Assembly (NCBI RefSeq): GCF_030160235.1
Contig: NZ_BSNY01000051.1
Coordinates: 1 to 64,000, forward strand
DNA: 64,000 nt
Source of the DNA: Mesorhizobium huakuii
GTDB lineage: Bacteria > Pseudomonadota > Alphaproteobacteria > Rhizobiales > Rhizobiaceae
Direction of reading: 5' to 3'
The translations under genes and the position numbers were made by a program. The notes beneath the pieces are model-generated. The model made no database searches. It saw only the letters and a program-made list of their open reading frames with translations, and was not told the origin of the DNA. Below, in pieces: positions 19,820-29,088 of the stretch. How positions within the stretch are numbered: the first letter of the stretch is position 1; the number at the start of each line of letters is the position of its first letter.

Positions 19820-21969
19820 ATCGCCACGCATTTATCATCCTTGCCCTCATCGGGTTGACCGCCCTTGCCGGTTGTGTCGGCTTTGGCCGCAATGCCTGCG
19901 ATCTCCTGCCGGGACAGGCGGCCTGCGCGCGGCCGTCGCTGTCGGCCAGCACGCCCGGGCCGCAGGTCGCGGCGTCGCAGTTTTTTGGCGATGCCGGCGC
20001 CAGCGACTACGAAAGGCGCTTCCTGGCGCTGCTTGCCCACAATCAGCTCGGCGCCATGGATCGCGCCAACGGCACCGGCCCGTTCGGGCGCAACCGCCGC
20101 GATGTGCAGAACGGCGACTTCCAGGCGACCTATTCGACGCTGCAGCAACTCGCCGGCCCACTCGCCAAGGCGCATCTGCCGCCGGCCAATGGCGGCATCG
20201 GCGAGGGCCATTTCGACGGACGCTGGCGGGTGTCGCGGCAGACGCTCTACATCGACGCGGCGGCGCGGCCCTCGGCCCCCAAGATCTTCGACTTCTCCGG
20301 CCTGCAGGCGCGCAGCATCGAGATCGTCGTGCGCCAGGCCGGCGAGCAGCCAGCCGAGATCGAGGCCACCTGCGACAGCGCATTGGCGATCCGCACCGCC
20401 GGCGTCTCGCGCACCATTGCGGCCGGCACGGCATTTCGCTTCCGCCTGGCGGGCGAGGACGACACCGTCAGCCTGTTTCCAAGCGACAGCCTGAACCGCT
20501 GCACGGCAAGGATCCGCTCCAGCCTTGTCCCGGCCGGGGCTCCGCTCACCATCCGCCGCGAAGAGACCGCAGATCCGGCTCTCGCCAGCTTCGACAGCCG
20601 CTATGAGCGCTGCCCGATCCCCGACAGCGCCGGCCTCGACGCGCTCGAGCGCGCCTTCTATGCCAGCCGCTGGCTGTCGCAGACCTGCGCCCTGCCGATC
20701 GGCGAGCCCAGGCTGCTGCGCAAGTCGCGCGACGGCTTCAACGCCAAGGTCGAGGCGCTGATGGGCGCGCCGCTATCCGATGCCGCAATAGACAAAGGCG
20801 ATCCGGAACTGCCGCTGGATTTCTCCAGGGCACCAAGGCTGAAGCTGATCTATCTGTCCTCGCTCGAATTCAAGGCCGACTTTTCCGGCCGCGTCATCGA
20901 GCGGCTGATCCGCCATCATGCCGCCCTTGGCACCAAGGTGCGCATTCTGATCACCGACGTGCTGGAGCGCGAAAAGGACGACGCCATGCTGCACCGGCTG
21001 GCGGCGGAGTTCCCCAATGTCGAATTGCAGGAATACCGCTGGCGCGCCGACCATGGCGCGCCGATCGACGAGCAGATTTCACAGATGCACAAAACCCATC
21101 ATATCAAGATGCTGGCGACGCTGGCTGTGGGCCCAGCGCGCTCGCGCGTCATCATCGGCGGCCGCAATATCCATGACGGCTTCCTGTTCCATAGTCCGAT
21201 CGACCTGTCGCGCTATCCGGACCTGCAGCAATACGGCAAGACCGACGGCTTTTCGCTGAACTACTATTCGAACTGGAGCGACTTCGACATCGAGTTCGCC
21301 GACCAAGCGACGGTCGAGACGCTCGCCGCGCATCTGTCGACGATATGGTTGCGCGACGCCGACACCAATCTGGCACGCCCCTTCTCCATCCCGGTTCGTG
21401 GAGATGGCCGCCCCCGGGGCAATGCCCGGCATTTCATCTCGGTGCCCTATGAGGACGACCATGCGCTGGAGGACTATTTCGTCGAACTGGTCGACGCCGC
21501 CCGGCAGCATATCCAGATCGTCAACCCCTACCTGAATCTGACGCCGAGCCTCGCCCAGGCCTTTGACCGGGCGCTCGCCCGCGGCGTCAAGATCGACATT
21601 GTCGGCCGCATCGACCTCAAGGGCGACATTGGCGGCAAGTTCCTCACCGCGCTCAACAAGCTGTTCGTCGAGAAATATGGCGATAGCATCAACATCCGCG
21701 AGTTCAAGGCGCCCGACGTGGTGCTGCATTCCAAGATCATGATGATCGACGAAAGGCTGGTCGCCATTTCGTCGGTCAACCTCAACAACCGCAGCTTCTT
21801 CCACGATTCGGAGAACGGCATGATGGTGCTCGATCCCGCCTTCTACGCCAGGATGAAACCGATCTATGACGACTATCTCGCGCATTCGAACCCGGTTTCC
21901 AGCAATGTGACGATCCCATGGGCCTATCGGCTGCTGTTCGACGGAGCCTGGGTCCGGCAGGCGTTCTGA
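19816..21969 (+). CDS. Phospholipase D-like lipoprotein
   Basis: A 717-residue protein. The signal sequence FIILALIGLTALAGC has the lipobox LAGC, so it is a predicted lipoprotein. Residues 30-300 are of no recognised fold. The C-terminal half is a two-lobed PLD-superfamily domain. The second HKD motif is complete (HSKIMMID, His638, Lys640, Asp645, then SSVNLNNRS). The first reads HIKMLATL (His429, Lys431) with Leu where Asp is usual, followed by IIGGRNIHDG. Activity could be phospholipase, cardiolipin synthase-like or transphosphatidylase. It starts with a GTG inside the stop of the PLA2-like gene, so the two are made together. Confidence 0.78.
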   Translation: MNRHAFIILALIGLTALAGCVGFGRNACDLLPGQAACARPSLSASTPGPQVAASQFFGDAGASDYERRFLALLAHNQLGAMDRANGTGPFGRNRRDVQNGDFQATYSTLQQLAGPLAKAHLPPANGGIGEGHFDGRWRVSRQTLYIDAAARPSAPKIFDFSGLQARSIEIVVRQAGEQPAEIEATCDSALAIRTAGVSRTIAAGTAFRFRLAGEDDTVSLFPSDSLNRCTARIRSSLVPAGAPLTIRREETADPALASFDSRYERCPIPDSAGLDALERAFYASRWLSQTCALPIGEPRLLRKSRDGFNAKVEALMGAPLSDAAIDKGDPELPLDFSRAPRLKLIYLSSLEFKADFSGRVIERLIRHHAALGTKVRILITDVLEREKDDAMLHRLAAEFPNVELQEYRWRADHGAPIDEQISQMHKTHHIKMLATLAVGPARSRVIIGGRNIHDGFLFHSPIDLSRYPDLQQYGKTDGFSLNYYSNWSDFDIEFADQATVETLAAHLSTIWLRDADTNLARPFSIPVRGDGRPRGNARHFISVPYEDDHALEDYFVELVDAARQHIQIVNPYLNLTPSLAQAFDRALARGVKIDIVGRIDLKGDIGGKFLTALNKLFVEKYGDSINIREFKAPDVVLHSKIMMIDERLVAISSVNLNNRSFFHDSENGMMVLDPAFYARMKPIYDDYLAHSNPVSSNVTIPWAYRLLFDGAWVRQAF

Positions 21970-21980
21970 TCTTCCCGCAC

Positions 21981-23237
21981 CTATTTCAGGTAGCGCTCCT
22001 GCGCCAGCGCTCGGGCATCGATGTCGGGCACCTTGTTCGACATGATGTCGGCCAGCACCTTGGCCGAGCCGCAGGCCATGGTCCAGCCGAGCGTGCCATG
22101 GCCGGTGTTGAGGAAGAGATTGGAAAGCTCGGTGCGGCCTATCAGCGGCGGCCCATCCGGCGTCATCGGCCGCAGGCCGCACCAGAAGGTCGCCTCGCGC
22201 ATGGCGCCGGCGCCCGGAAAGAGATCGCCAACCGAATGTTCGAGCGTGCGCCGCCGCGATTCATGCAGCCTGAGGTCGAAGCCTGAAATCTCGGCCGTGC
22301 CGCCGACGCGGATGCGGTCACCCAGCCGTGTGATCGCCACCTTGTAGGTTTCGTCCATCACGGTCGACACCGGCGCCAGGGTGGCATCCTTGATCGGCAC
22401 GGTGATCGAATAGCCCTTGACCGGATAGACCGGGATAGACCGTTTCATCCGGCGCATGAAGCCGGCCGAGTAGCTGCCCAGCGCCATCACATAGGCTTCG
22501 GAGGCCTTGAACCCCTTGCTGGTGCTGAGATTGGAGATGCGGTTGCGGCTGCGGAGGACACGCCAGATCGTCGTGTCGTATTCGAACTTGACGCCACGCG
22601 CCACGCAGAGCTCGGCCAGTTTCTCGGTGAACATCTTGCAGTCGCCGGTCTCGTCATGCGGCAGCCTCAGCCCGCCGACGAATTTCTCGCGCACGCCGGC
22701 CAGTGCCGGCTCCGCCGCGATGCAGCCATCCTGATCGAGGATCTCGTAGGGCACGCCATATTTCTTCAGCACCTCGACATCGCCGCCGGTGCCGTCGAGC
22801 TGCTTTTGCGTGCGAAACAGCTGCAGCGTGCCCTGGGTGCGCTCGTCATAAGTGATGCCGGTCGCCTCGCGCAGCGCCTTCAGCGTGTCGCGGCTGTATT
22901 CGGCCAGCGGCACCATGCGCGACTTGTTGATGGCATAGCGCTCCGCGGTGCAGTTACGCAGCATCTTGACCAGCCAGGTCCACATATGCGGATCGAAGGC
23001 CGGCCGCACCACCAATGGCCCATGCTTCATCAACAGCCATTTGATCGCCTTGAGCGGAATGCCGGGCCCGGCCCAGGGCGAGGCATAGCCGGGCGAAATC
23101 TCGCCGGCATTGGCGAAACTGGTTTCCAGCGCCGGGCCTTTCTGGCGGTCCAGCACCGTCACCTCGTGGCCGGCCTCGGCAAGATAATAGGCCGTGGTCA
23201 CCCCGATGACGCCGCCGCCCAGCACCATGATCTGCAT
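21981..23237 (-). CDS. dadA: D-amino acid dehydrogenase
   Basis: A 418-residue membrane-associated flavoprotein that deaminates D-amino acids, chiefly D-alanine, to 2-oxo acids and passes electrons to the respiratory chain. The N-terminus [20 protein letters not shown] is the FAD-binding beta-alpha-beta unit, and [19 protein letters not shown] and [15 protein letters not shown] are DadA signatures. The length matches the family. An alanine racemase (alr) is encoded upstream on the same strand, separated by two Rnk-like genes; together they allow L-alanine catabolism through D-alanine. Confidence 0.93.
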   Translation of the reverse strand: MQIMVLGGGVIGVTTAYYLAEAGHEVTVLDRQKGPALETSFANAGEISPGYASPWAGPGIPLKAIKWLLMKHGPLVVRPAFDPHMWTWLVKMLRNCTAERYAINKSRMVPLAEYSRDTLKALREATGITYDERTQGTLQLFRTQKQLDGTGGDVEVLKKYGVPYEILDQDGCIAAEPALAGVREKFVGGLRLPHDETGDCKMFTEKLAELCVARGVKFEYDTTIWRVLRSRNRISNLSTSKGFKASEAYVMALGSYSAGFMRRMKRSIPVYPVKGYSITVPIKDATLAPVSTVMDETYKVAITRLGDRIRVGGTAEISGFDLRLHESRRRTLEHSVGDLFPGAGAMREATFWCGLRPMTPDGPPLIGRTELSNLFLNTGHGTLGWTMACGSAKVLADIMSNKVPDIDARALAQERYLK

Positions 23238-23302
23238 CGTTCACTCCTTGTCGCGCCGCGCGTCCTCAGGACGCCCGTGGACGCGACCGCATTTCTCGAT
23301 TT

Positions 23303-23351
23303 GCGCATGATCCCCAATGAAAATCGATGCCGATTTTCGAGAACCATGCGC
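23303..23351. repeat. Palindromic intergenic element (GCGCATGAT type)
   Basis: GCGCATG at the left and CATGCGC at the right are inverted; AAATCG and CGATTT pair in the middle. It lies between dadA and the first Rnk-like gene. Elements of this form are common in Mesorhizobium intergenic DNA. Confidence 0.55.
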
Positions 23352-23361
23352 TGTTGCCCAT

Positions 23362-23904
23362 TCACGCCGCCGAGGGACCGGGGTCGTCGTCTTCTGTCTG
23401 CCGCATTCCGGCCGTCTCGCCAAGAGGCCGCCAATCGTCTGGCGCGCTGTAGACGAGAGTGAGCCCATGCGGTCGCCGCCCGTCGGCCCGGTCTTTCTGC
23501 CTGACCGCGCGCCGGGCAGCCTCCGGCTGGTAGAGCACGGCCTTGATCAGGATCGACTCTCGCCGGCCGTCGGCGTACTCGATCGAAGCGGTCTGGCCCT
23601 GCGCCATGCCAAGCATGCACAGCCCTCGCCTGGTTGCCACCGACAGGCTGGAGCCGACCGGTCCGCGCACTTCGTTCTGCACCAGGGTGCGCGTCTCGGC
23701 GTGGCCGGCATCGATGCTGAACACCACCCTGCTGTTCAGCGTGACGATATCGGGGCCGACCGCACCGATCGGCACGACAGCGGCGCTTGAAAGCTTGTGT
23801 TCAAGCATGTGCACGATCGGATCCGCGAATGCCCGCCGGCGCTCCAGCATGACTTCGAGGACGGCGTGGTCCTTCGTCGTCAGACAAAAATTCGTGCTCT
23901 TCAT
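23362..23904 (-). CDS. Rnk/GreA-C-like protein with C-terminal tail
   Basis: A 180-residue protein. Residues about 45-130 resemble the GreA/GreB C-terminal FKBP-like domain found in Rnk proteins (VTLNSRVVFSIDAG, GMAQGQTASIEYADGR), which bind RNA polymerase in relatives. The last 45 residues are polar and charged, extra to the family. The ATG at 23904 has GGAGG five bases upstream, better than the in-frame GTG at 23916. It follows a second Rnk-like gene by 14 bases, so the two form an operon. The family match is moderate. Confidence 0.65.
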   Translation of the reverse strand: MKSTNFCLTTKDHAVLEVMLERRRAFADPIVHMLEHKLSSAAVVPIGAVGPDIVTLNSRVVFSIDAGHAETRTLVQNEVRGPVGSSLSVATRRGLCMLGMAQGQTASIEYADGRRESILIKAVLYQPEAARRAVRQKDRADGRRPHGLTLVYSAPDDWRPLGETAGMRQTEDDDPGPSAA

Positions 23905-23918
23905 CGCCGCCTCCACGA

Positions 23919-24341
23919 TCAGCGCCGCTGCGGGCCGGAGGCCAGCGTGTCGACGGCCTCGACGGTCACCGACAGTTCACGGCCGCCACGGCTACTCCAA
24001 CACACCGCCTGCCCGGCCGACGCCCCGATGAGCGCCGTGCCCATCGGCGTCAGCACCGAGATCCTGTTTTCGGCAATGTCGGCTTCGCGGGGATAGACAA
24101 GCATGATGCGCTGGGTCTCCCCACCTTCTCCGCGGACTGTTACGATCGAACCCATACGCACCACGTCGGCCGGCATCGCCGCCGCGTCCGTGACCACGGC
24201 GCGGTCCATCTCGAAGAGCAGTTCCTCGGCCGTCTCGGGGGCACGGTCGAGCAAGGCTCTCGCCAGCCCGGTCAACCTGTCATGGTCGGTGTCGCTGATC
24301 AGAATCCGGCTCGATGGCCGCGGTCCTGTTGCATGTTGCAT
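23919..24341 (-). CDS. Nucleoside diphosphate kinase regulator-like (Rnk/GreA-C) protein
   Basis: About 140 residues. An N-terminal helical segment (RILISDTDHDRLTGLARALLD) is followed by a clear GreA/GreB C-terminal domain ending ISVLTPMGTALIGASAGQAV, the most conserved part of the Rnk family. Rnk in E. coli influences nucleoside diphosphate kinase levels and binds RNA polymerase. Three in-frame ATGs exist; the third (24341) has GAGG six bases upstream and is used. It is the first gene of a two-gene unit with another Rnk-like gene. Confidence 0.75.
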   Translation of the reverse strand: MQHATGPRPSSRILISDTDHDRLTGLARALLDRAPETAEELLFEMDRAVVTDAAAMPADVVRMGSIVTVRGEGGETQRIMLVYPREADIAENRISVLTPMGTALIGASAGQAVCWSSRGGRELSVTVEAVDTLASGPQRR

Positions 24342-24617
24342 GGCAAACCTCATGGATCGGCGCATCGAATGGATGCGCGCCTGCCGCCGCGCTGACGGCG
24401 GTACGTGATGAAAAGCCGGTAGCCGAGAGGGCTGTACAGCTTGATGGCGGTTCTGGATGTATGGATGCCCCGATACGGACGGACGCCAATAGGCGGCCGC
24501 GTCGGGGCTACGATCCCGCGATCGGGCAGACCCTGAACAAGGTTCTGGTGTAAGCGAGGTTGCTCATGCCCCGAACCTTGCCGACCGGCGCCTGCTTGTC
24601 AAGCGCGGCCAAACCGC

Positions 24618-25763
24618 TCAGCTGCCGACATAGTGGCGGTGAAACCGCGGGCCGAGGCTGGCCAGGATTTCATAGCCGATGGTGCCGGCATGGCCGGCGG
24701 CATCGTCGACGCTCTGCGAGGGACCGAGCAGCTCGACCAGATCGCCCTCGCGCAGCCTGCCGGGCGGCACGGCGGACATGTCGAGAATGATCGAATCCAT
24801 CGACACACGCCCGAGGAAAGGCAGGCGCACGCCTTCGAACCAGGCCGCCGAAGCGGAGCGGCGCAGCCAGCCATCGGCATAGCCGAACGAAATCGTCGCC
24901 AGGCTCAGCGGGCCGTCCGCGTGATAGCTGTGGCCATAACCGATGCCGGCGCCCTTTTCGACGCGGCGCGTCTGCGCCACCTTGGCCTGCAGCCGCACCA
25001 CGGGCAGCATCGGATTGGGCTCGCCCGGCGTCGGGTTGATGCCGTACAGCGCCGCTCCCGGTCGAGCGAGATCGTGATGGTAGAGCGGCCCGAGAAAGAT
25101 GCCGGAGGAGTTGGCGAGCGAGGCAGACGCCCGGGGCAGCATCGCGCGCAGCCGCTCAAAGGCCAGCCTCTGCTGTTCGTTGGCCGGATGGCGCGGCTCG
25201 TCGGCGCAGGCCAGATGGCTCATAATATATCTGACGTCGATGCCGTCGAACGCACGGCTCTCCCCGCCCAGCGCCTCGACTTCGGCCGGCGCCATGCCGA
25301 GCCGCGACATGCCGCTGTCGACCTGGATGGCGGCGGGCAACCGGCGACCGGCGCCATGCGCCGCCGCGCGCCAGGCTTTCAACTGCGCACCGCTGTTGAT
25401 GACGGCGCAAAGCCCAGCCGCCACCGCTTCCGGCTCGGAGCCCGGCGGCAGCCCGTTCAGCACGTAGATGTCCGGTCCGGTCCCGATAGCCTTGCGCAGC
25501 GCGATGCCTTCGGCCAGCAGCGCGACGAAGAAGATGTCGCAGCCTTCCCGGGTCAGTGCCGCCGCCACCTGGGCCGCGCCAAGGCCATAGCCATTGGCCT
25601 TGACCACACCGGCGCAGGCCACGCCGCCCAGCCGCGCCTTCAGCCGTCGGTAGTTCTCACGGATCGCGCCGAGATCGATCGTCAGGATCGCGCCGGCCGC
25701 CGCCTCGCTGACCGGCCAACCGGTGACGGTTTTTGCAGCAGTCGGGTTGACGGCGTCGTTCAT
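24618..25763 (-). CDS. alr: Alanine racemase
   Basis: A PLP enzyme of about 381 residues that makes D-alanine for peptidoglycan or, with dadA, for catabolism. The PLP lysine is Lys55 in AGVVKANGYGLG. The catalytic tyrosine is in GAGIGYGHSYHADG, and RVSMDSIILDMS is the conserved active-site strand. Three in-frame ATGs exist (25787, 25775, 25763); the last has GAGGG six bases upstream. The two upstream Met codons would only add MADAMRVA. The gene lies upstream of the Rnk-like pair and dadA on the same strand, across a 276-base gap in which I see no gene. Confidence 0.94.
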   Translation of the reverse strand: MNDAVNPTAAKTVTGWPVSEAAAGAILTIDLGAIRENYRRLKARLGGVACAGVVKANGYGLGAAQVAAALTREGCDIFFVALLAEGIALRKAIGTGPDIYVLNGLPPGSEPEAVAAGLCAVINSGAQLKAWRAAAHGAGRRLPAAIQVDSGMSRLGMAPAEVEALGGESRAFDGIDVRYIMSHLACADEPRHPANEQQRLAFERLRAMLPRASASLANSSGIFLGPLYHHDLARPGAALYGINPTPGEPNPMLPVVRLQAKVAQTRRVEKGAGIGYGHSYHADGPLSLATISFGYADGWLRRSASAAWFEGVRLPFLGRVSMDSIILDMSAVPPGRLREGDLVELLGPSQSVDDAAGHAGTIGYEILASLGPRFHRHYVGS

Positions 25764-25828
25764 GGCGACCCTCATTGCATCGGCCATCCATACGACCCCC
25801 GCACCGGCGCGGCAACCTCGACGCGCGA

Positions 25829-26350
25829 CTACCGCGCCAGGTGACTGAACGCCGCCACCACCTCTTCATAGACCTTGCGCTTGAACGGCACGATCAGGTC
25901 GGGCAGATCCTGCATCGGCCGCCACGACCATTTGTCGAATTCGGCGGTGTGGCCGCCCGGCGGCGGATTGATCTGGATTTCGCTGCTCTCGCCGTGAAAG
26001 CGGAAGGCGAACCATCTCTGCGTCTGGCCGCGATACCGGCCCTTGAAGGCAATGCCGACGAGGTGGTCCGGCAGGTCGTAGTTGATCCAGTCCGGCGCCT
26101 CGGCGAGCAGCGAGACGCTGCGCATGCCGGTCTCCTCATAAAGCTCGCGCTCGGCCGCCTGCAGCGGCTCCTCACCCTTGTCGATGCCGCCTTGCGGCAT
26201 TTGCCAGAGCTGCGTCGTGCCGGCGAATTCGCTGTCGGGTTCGGCAATGCGATGCCCGACCCAGACCAGGCCCTCGCCATTGAGGATCATCAAACCGACA
26301 CAGGGACGGTAGGGCAGCGTTTCGCGGTCGACTATTTTCGTCTTCGGCAT
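25829..26350 (-). CDS. rppH: RNA pyrophosphohydrolase
   Basis: A 173-residue Nudix hydrolase that removes pyrophosphate from the 5' end of mRNAs and so triggers decay. The Nudix box [20 protein letters not shown] followed by TGM fits GX5EX7[20 protein letters not shown] and [12 protein letters not shown] are typical of RppH rather than other Nudix enzymes. It lies downstream of the polysaccharide-deacetylase gene by 30 bases on the same strand, as in other Rhizobiales. Confidence 0.93.
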   Translation of the reverse strand: MPKTKIVDRETLPYRPCVGLMILNGEGLVWVGHRIAEPDSEFAGTTQLWQMPQGGIDKGEEPLQAAERELYEETGMRSVSLLAEAPDWINYDLPDHLVGIAFKGRYRGQTQRWFAFRFHGESSEIQINPPPGGHTAEFDKWSWRPMQDLPDLIVPFKRKVYEEVVAAFSHLAR

Positions 26351-26380
26351 CAGTCAGTCTCTCCAGCCATCTTACGATGG

Positions 26381-27562
26381 CTAGCCCTTTTGCGGATCGA
26401 TCGCCACCGCTGAAATCGGCACGATCTCGATGCCGCGCTTCTTGGCCTCGGCAATCCAGGATGAGACGATCTCGACCGTGAGATCAAAGGCCGAGCCGAT
26501 GCCGACGGCAGTGCCCTTGGCCCGCGCCGTGGCTTCGAGACTGTCGAGTTTTTTCAGGATGGCGCCGCGATCCTGCACCGCGTCGATCGCCGTGTCGCCG
26601 GCGACGAAGGGCACGCCGTCCTTCAGCGCCAGGTCTGGCGCCAGGCTGCGCGCCGACGAGCCGTCGTCTATATAGGCAAGCCCCCGTTTGCCGAGTTCGG
26701 CCATGAACGGCTCCATCGCCGCCGGGTCGGCGGAGAAACGCGCGCCCATATAGTTCATGACACCGGTATAGTTCGTCGTCCGCGACAGCGCCCAGTGCAG
26801 ATTCTTGAGGTTCTCCTCCGCGCTCGCCGCCACGGTCAGCGTGTTGCGGCCGGGGTTGACGTTGGGGTAGTCGAACGGTTCGAGCGGCACCTGCATGACG
26901 ATCTCGTGGCCGCCCTGCCGGGCGGCCTGCATCCAGCGGCCGATGCTGTTGCCTTGCGGCGCGAAGGCCAGCGTCACTTCAGGAGGCAGCTTGGCGATCG
27001 CTGCCTGGGTGCCGGTCTGCGAGACGGCCAGCCCGCCGATGACGATCGCCACCCGCGCCCCGCGCGCGCCAGACCACGGCCGTGCATAGACATCGAACGG
27101 CCGCCTTCCATCGGCGGAGCGTATCGGCAAGGGCCCGGTGTCGCTGGCTTCAATCAGCGCCTTGTCGGGAAGATGCGCGATCTTCAGGTTCTGCCCGATG
27201 CTAGACGGATCGCGGATGACGATGGCGGCCTGCGGCGGACCATCGCCCTCCTCCTTCTGCACATGGATGATCTGGGGGCCACCGGTCTTTGACGGCGTTT
27301 CGACCTTTGGCGCCGCGACCGGGGCAAGAGGGGGTGGCGCGGCGGCGGGCGCGGCCGCAGCCGTCACTTTCGGCGTCGAAACGGCGACCTCTTGCGGCTT
27401 GCGAAACGGCTTTTCCCGGAGCGCGATCGCGGCCGAGACGCCAACCACCGCCAGCACGACGACGCTTGCTGCGACAATGCCCGCGCTGACCTTGCCGGCA
27501 GCGCGCGGCGCCCGGACGGTCTGTCCAAGCGGGCGTTCGATGTCCTTGCCGATGTCAGCCAA
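26381..27562 (-). CDS. Divergent polysaccharide deacetylase family protein (DUF610/YibQ)
   Basis: A protein of about 393 residues. One membrane segment near residues 25-50 (AGIVAASVVVLAVVGVSAAI) anchors a periplasmic part with a Pro/Ala-rich linker (about 60-110). The catalytic-like domain (about 175-390) has RVAIVIGGLAVSQTGTQAAI, EIVMQVPLEPFDYPNVNPG and AVGIGSAFDLTVEIVSSW, as in the divergent polysaccharide deacetylases found with EnvC and CtpA. The start is a TTG at 27562 reading LADIGKDIERPLG, the usual N-terminus; the longer frame is not supported. The natural substrate is unknown; a cell-wall role is inferred from neighbours. Confidence 0.85.
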   Translation of the reverse strand: MADIGKDIERPLGQTVRAPRAAGKVSAGIVAASVVVLAVVGVSAAIALREKPFRKPQEVAVSTPKVTAAAAPAAAPPPLAPVAAPKVETPSKTGGPQIIHVQKEEGDGPPQAAIVIRDPSSIGQNLKIAHLPDKALIEASDTGPLPIRSADGRRPFDVYARPWSGARGARVAIVIGGLAVSQTGTQAAIAKLPPEVTLAFAPQGNSIGRWMQAARQGGHEIVMQVPLEPFDYPNVNPGRNTLTVAASAEENLKNLHWALSRTTNYTGVMNYMGARFSADPAAMEPFMAELGKRGLAYIDDGSSARSLAPDLALKDGVPFVAGDTAIDAVQDRGAILKKLDSLEATARAKGTAVGIGSAFDLTVEIVSSWIAEAKKRGIEIVPISAVAIDPQKG

Positions 27563-27755
27563 GCCCTGTCCCCGGAGCGCATGGTTGCGAAGGCGACCCC
27601 TTCGGCGACATGCGCGCATTCATCAACCTTGGCGCACCCCTGGCGCCGCATCCGGAGGCCTGGTCTTGCCTCCCCGAATCAAACTGCCGGAACCTTTCGG
27701 TCCCGGCAGCATCGCATTGCTTCGTTCGGGCGGCCAGACCTGGCCGACCAAACCG

Positions 27756-29087
27756 TTACTGGTTGAGCACGGCCTTTTCCGGATTGGGCGGAAAGGCCGG
27801 ATCGGTCTTTTCGCCGCGCAGCAGCTGCTCGGCAAAGATCAGCTGCAGATCGTCCTTCGGATCCGGCGGCACATAGGCTGCCGAGCCCGAGCCGGTCTTG
27901 CTCTCGTCGGCGCCCTTGATGTGGCCCTTGAGATCGGACTCACCGCGCGTCAGGTCCCTGCCCTGCAGTTCCGGCGGCAGCGGCTGGTCGACCTTGATGT
28001 CGGGCGTGATGCCCTTGCCCTGGATCGACTTGCCCGACGGCGTGTAATAGAGCGCCGTCGTCAGCCGCAGCGCGCCATTCTCGCCGAGCGGAATGATGGT
28101 CTGCACCGAACCCTTGCCGAAGGACTGCGTGCCCACCACCGTGACGCGACGCAGATCCTGCAAGGCGCCGGCGACGATTTCGGACGCACTGGCCGAGCCG
28201 CCATTGACGAGCACGATCATCGGCTTGCCGTTGATGTCGTCGGTCTGCTTCGGCTTGGCGTCGAAGCGGGTGACGTCCTTCGGATCGCGGCCGCGCGTCG
28301 AGACGATCTCGCCGCGCTTCAGGAAGGCGTCGGACACGCTCACTGCCTGGTCGAGCAGGCCACCCGGATTGAGGCGCAGGTCGAGCACATAGCCCTTGAG
28401 CTTGTCGTCCGGCACCTGCTTCTTGATGGTGTCGATGGCGTTCTCGAGGTCGTCATAGGTCTTTTCGGTGAAGGAGGTGATCTTCATGTAGCCGATGTCG
28501 TTCTCGACCCGGAACTTGACCGCCTTGACCTTGATGATGTCGCGCACCACCGTCAGTTCGATCGGCTTGTCGGCGCCCTGGCGCAGGATGGTGAGCTTGA
28601 TCGGCGTGTTGACCAGGCCGCGCATCTTGTCGACCGCGTCGTTGAGCGTCAGGCCGCGAACCTCTTCACCGTCGATCTTGGCGATGTAGTCGCCGGCCAG
28701 CACGCCGGCCTTGGCAGCGGGCGTATCGTCGATCGGCGTGATCACCTTGACCAGGTCGTTCTCCATGGTGACCTCGATGCCGAGGCCGCCGAACTCGCCC
28801 TTGGTCTGCACGCGCATGTCCTGCGCCTGTTCGGCATTCATGTAGGAGGAGTGCGGATCGAGAGAGGAAAGCATGCCGTTGATGGCGTTCTCGACCAGCG
28901 ACTTGTCGTCGGGCGGCGTGACATATTGTGCCCGCACCCGCTCGAAGATGTCGCCGAAGATCGCCAGCTGCTTGTAGGTCTCCGATCCCGCAGCGTTCGC
29001 CGAGGAGCCAGGAGCACCATAGACAAGGCTCATGGCGGATGCGCCCATCAGCGCACCGGCAAACAGAAGCGACAGTTTCCGCATCAT
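27756..29087 (-). CDS. ctpA: Carboxyl-terminal processing protease, S41 family
   Basis: A 443-residue periplasmic serine protease. The signal peptide is MMRKLSLLFAGALMGASAMS plus LVYG. A PDZ domain follows (about 85-175, GGLGIEVTMENDLVKVITPI). The catalytic core has the nucleophile Ser in NGGSASASEIVAGAL and the general-base Lys in GTQSFGKGSVQ. The C-terminal 60 residues are polar. The ATG at 29087 lies one base after the envC stop (TGAAATG) with AAGGA upstream, so it is coupled to envC. CtpA enzymes process or degrade cell-envelope proteins, including cell-wall hydrolases. Confidence 0.94.
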   Translation of the reverse strand: MMRKLSLLFAGALMGASAMSLVYGAPGSSANAAGSETYKQLAIFGDIFERVRAQYVTPPDDKSLVENAINGMLSSLDPHSSYMNAEQAQDMRVQTKGEFGGLGIEVTMENDLVKVITPIDDTPAAKAGVLAGDYIAKIDGEEVRGLTLNDAVDKMRGLVNTPIKLTILRQGADKPIELTVVRDIIKVKAVKFRVENDIGYMKITSFTEKTYDDLENAIDTIKKQVPDDKLKGYVLDLRLNPGGLLDQAVSVSDAFLKRGEIVSTRGRDPKDVTRFDAKPKQTDDINGKPMIVLVNGGSASASEIVAGALQDLRRVTVVGTQSFGKGSVQTIIPLGENGALRLTTALYYTPSGKSIQGKGITPDIKVDQPLPPELQGRDLTRGESDLKGHIKGADESKTGSGSAAYVPPDPKDDLQLIFAEQLLRGEKTDPAFPPNPEKAVLNQ

Positions 29088-29088
29088 T

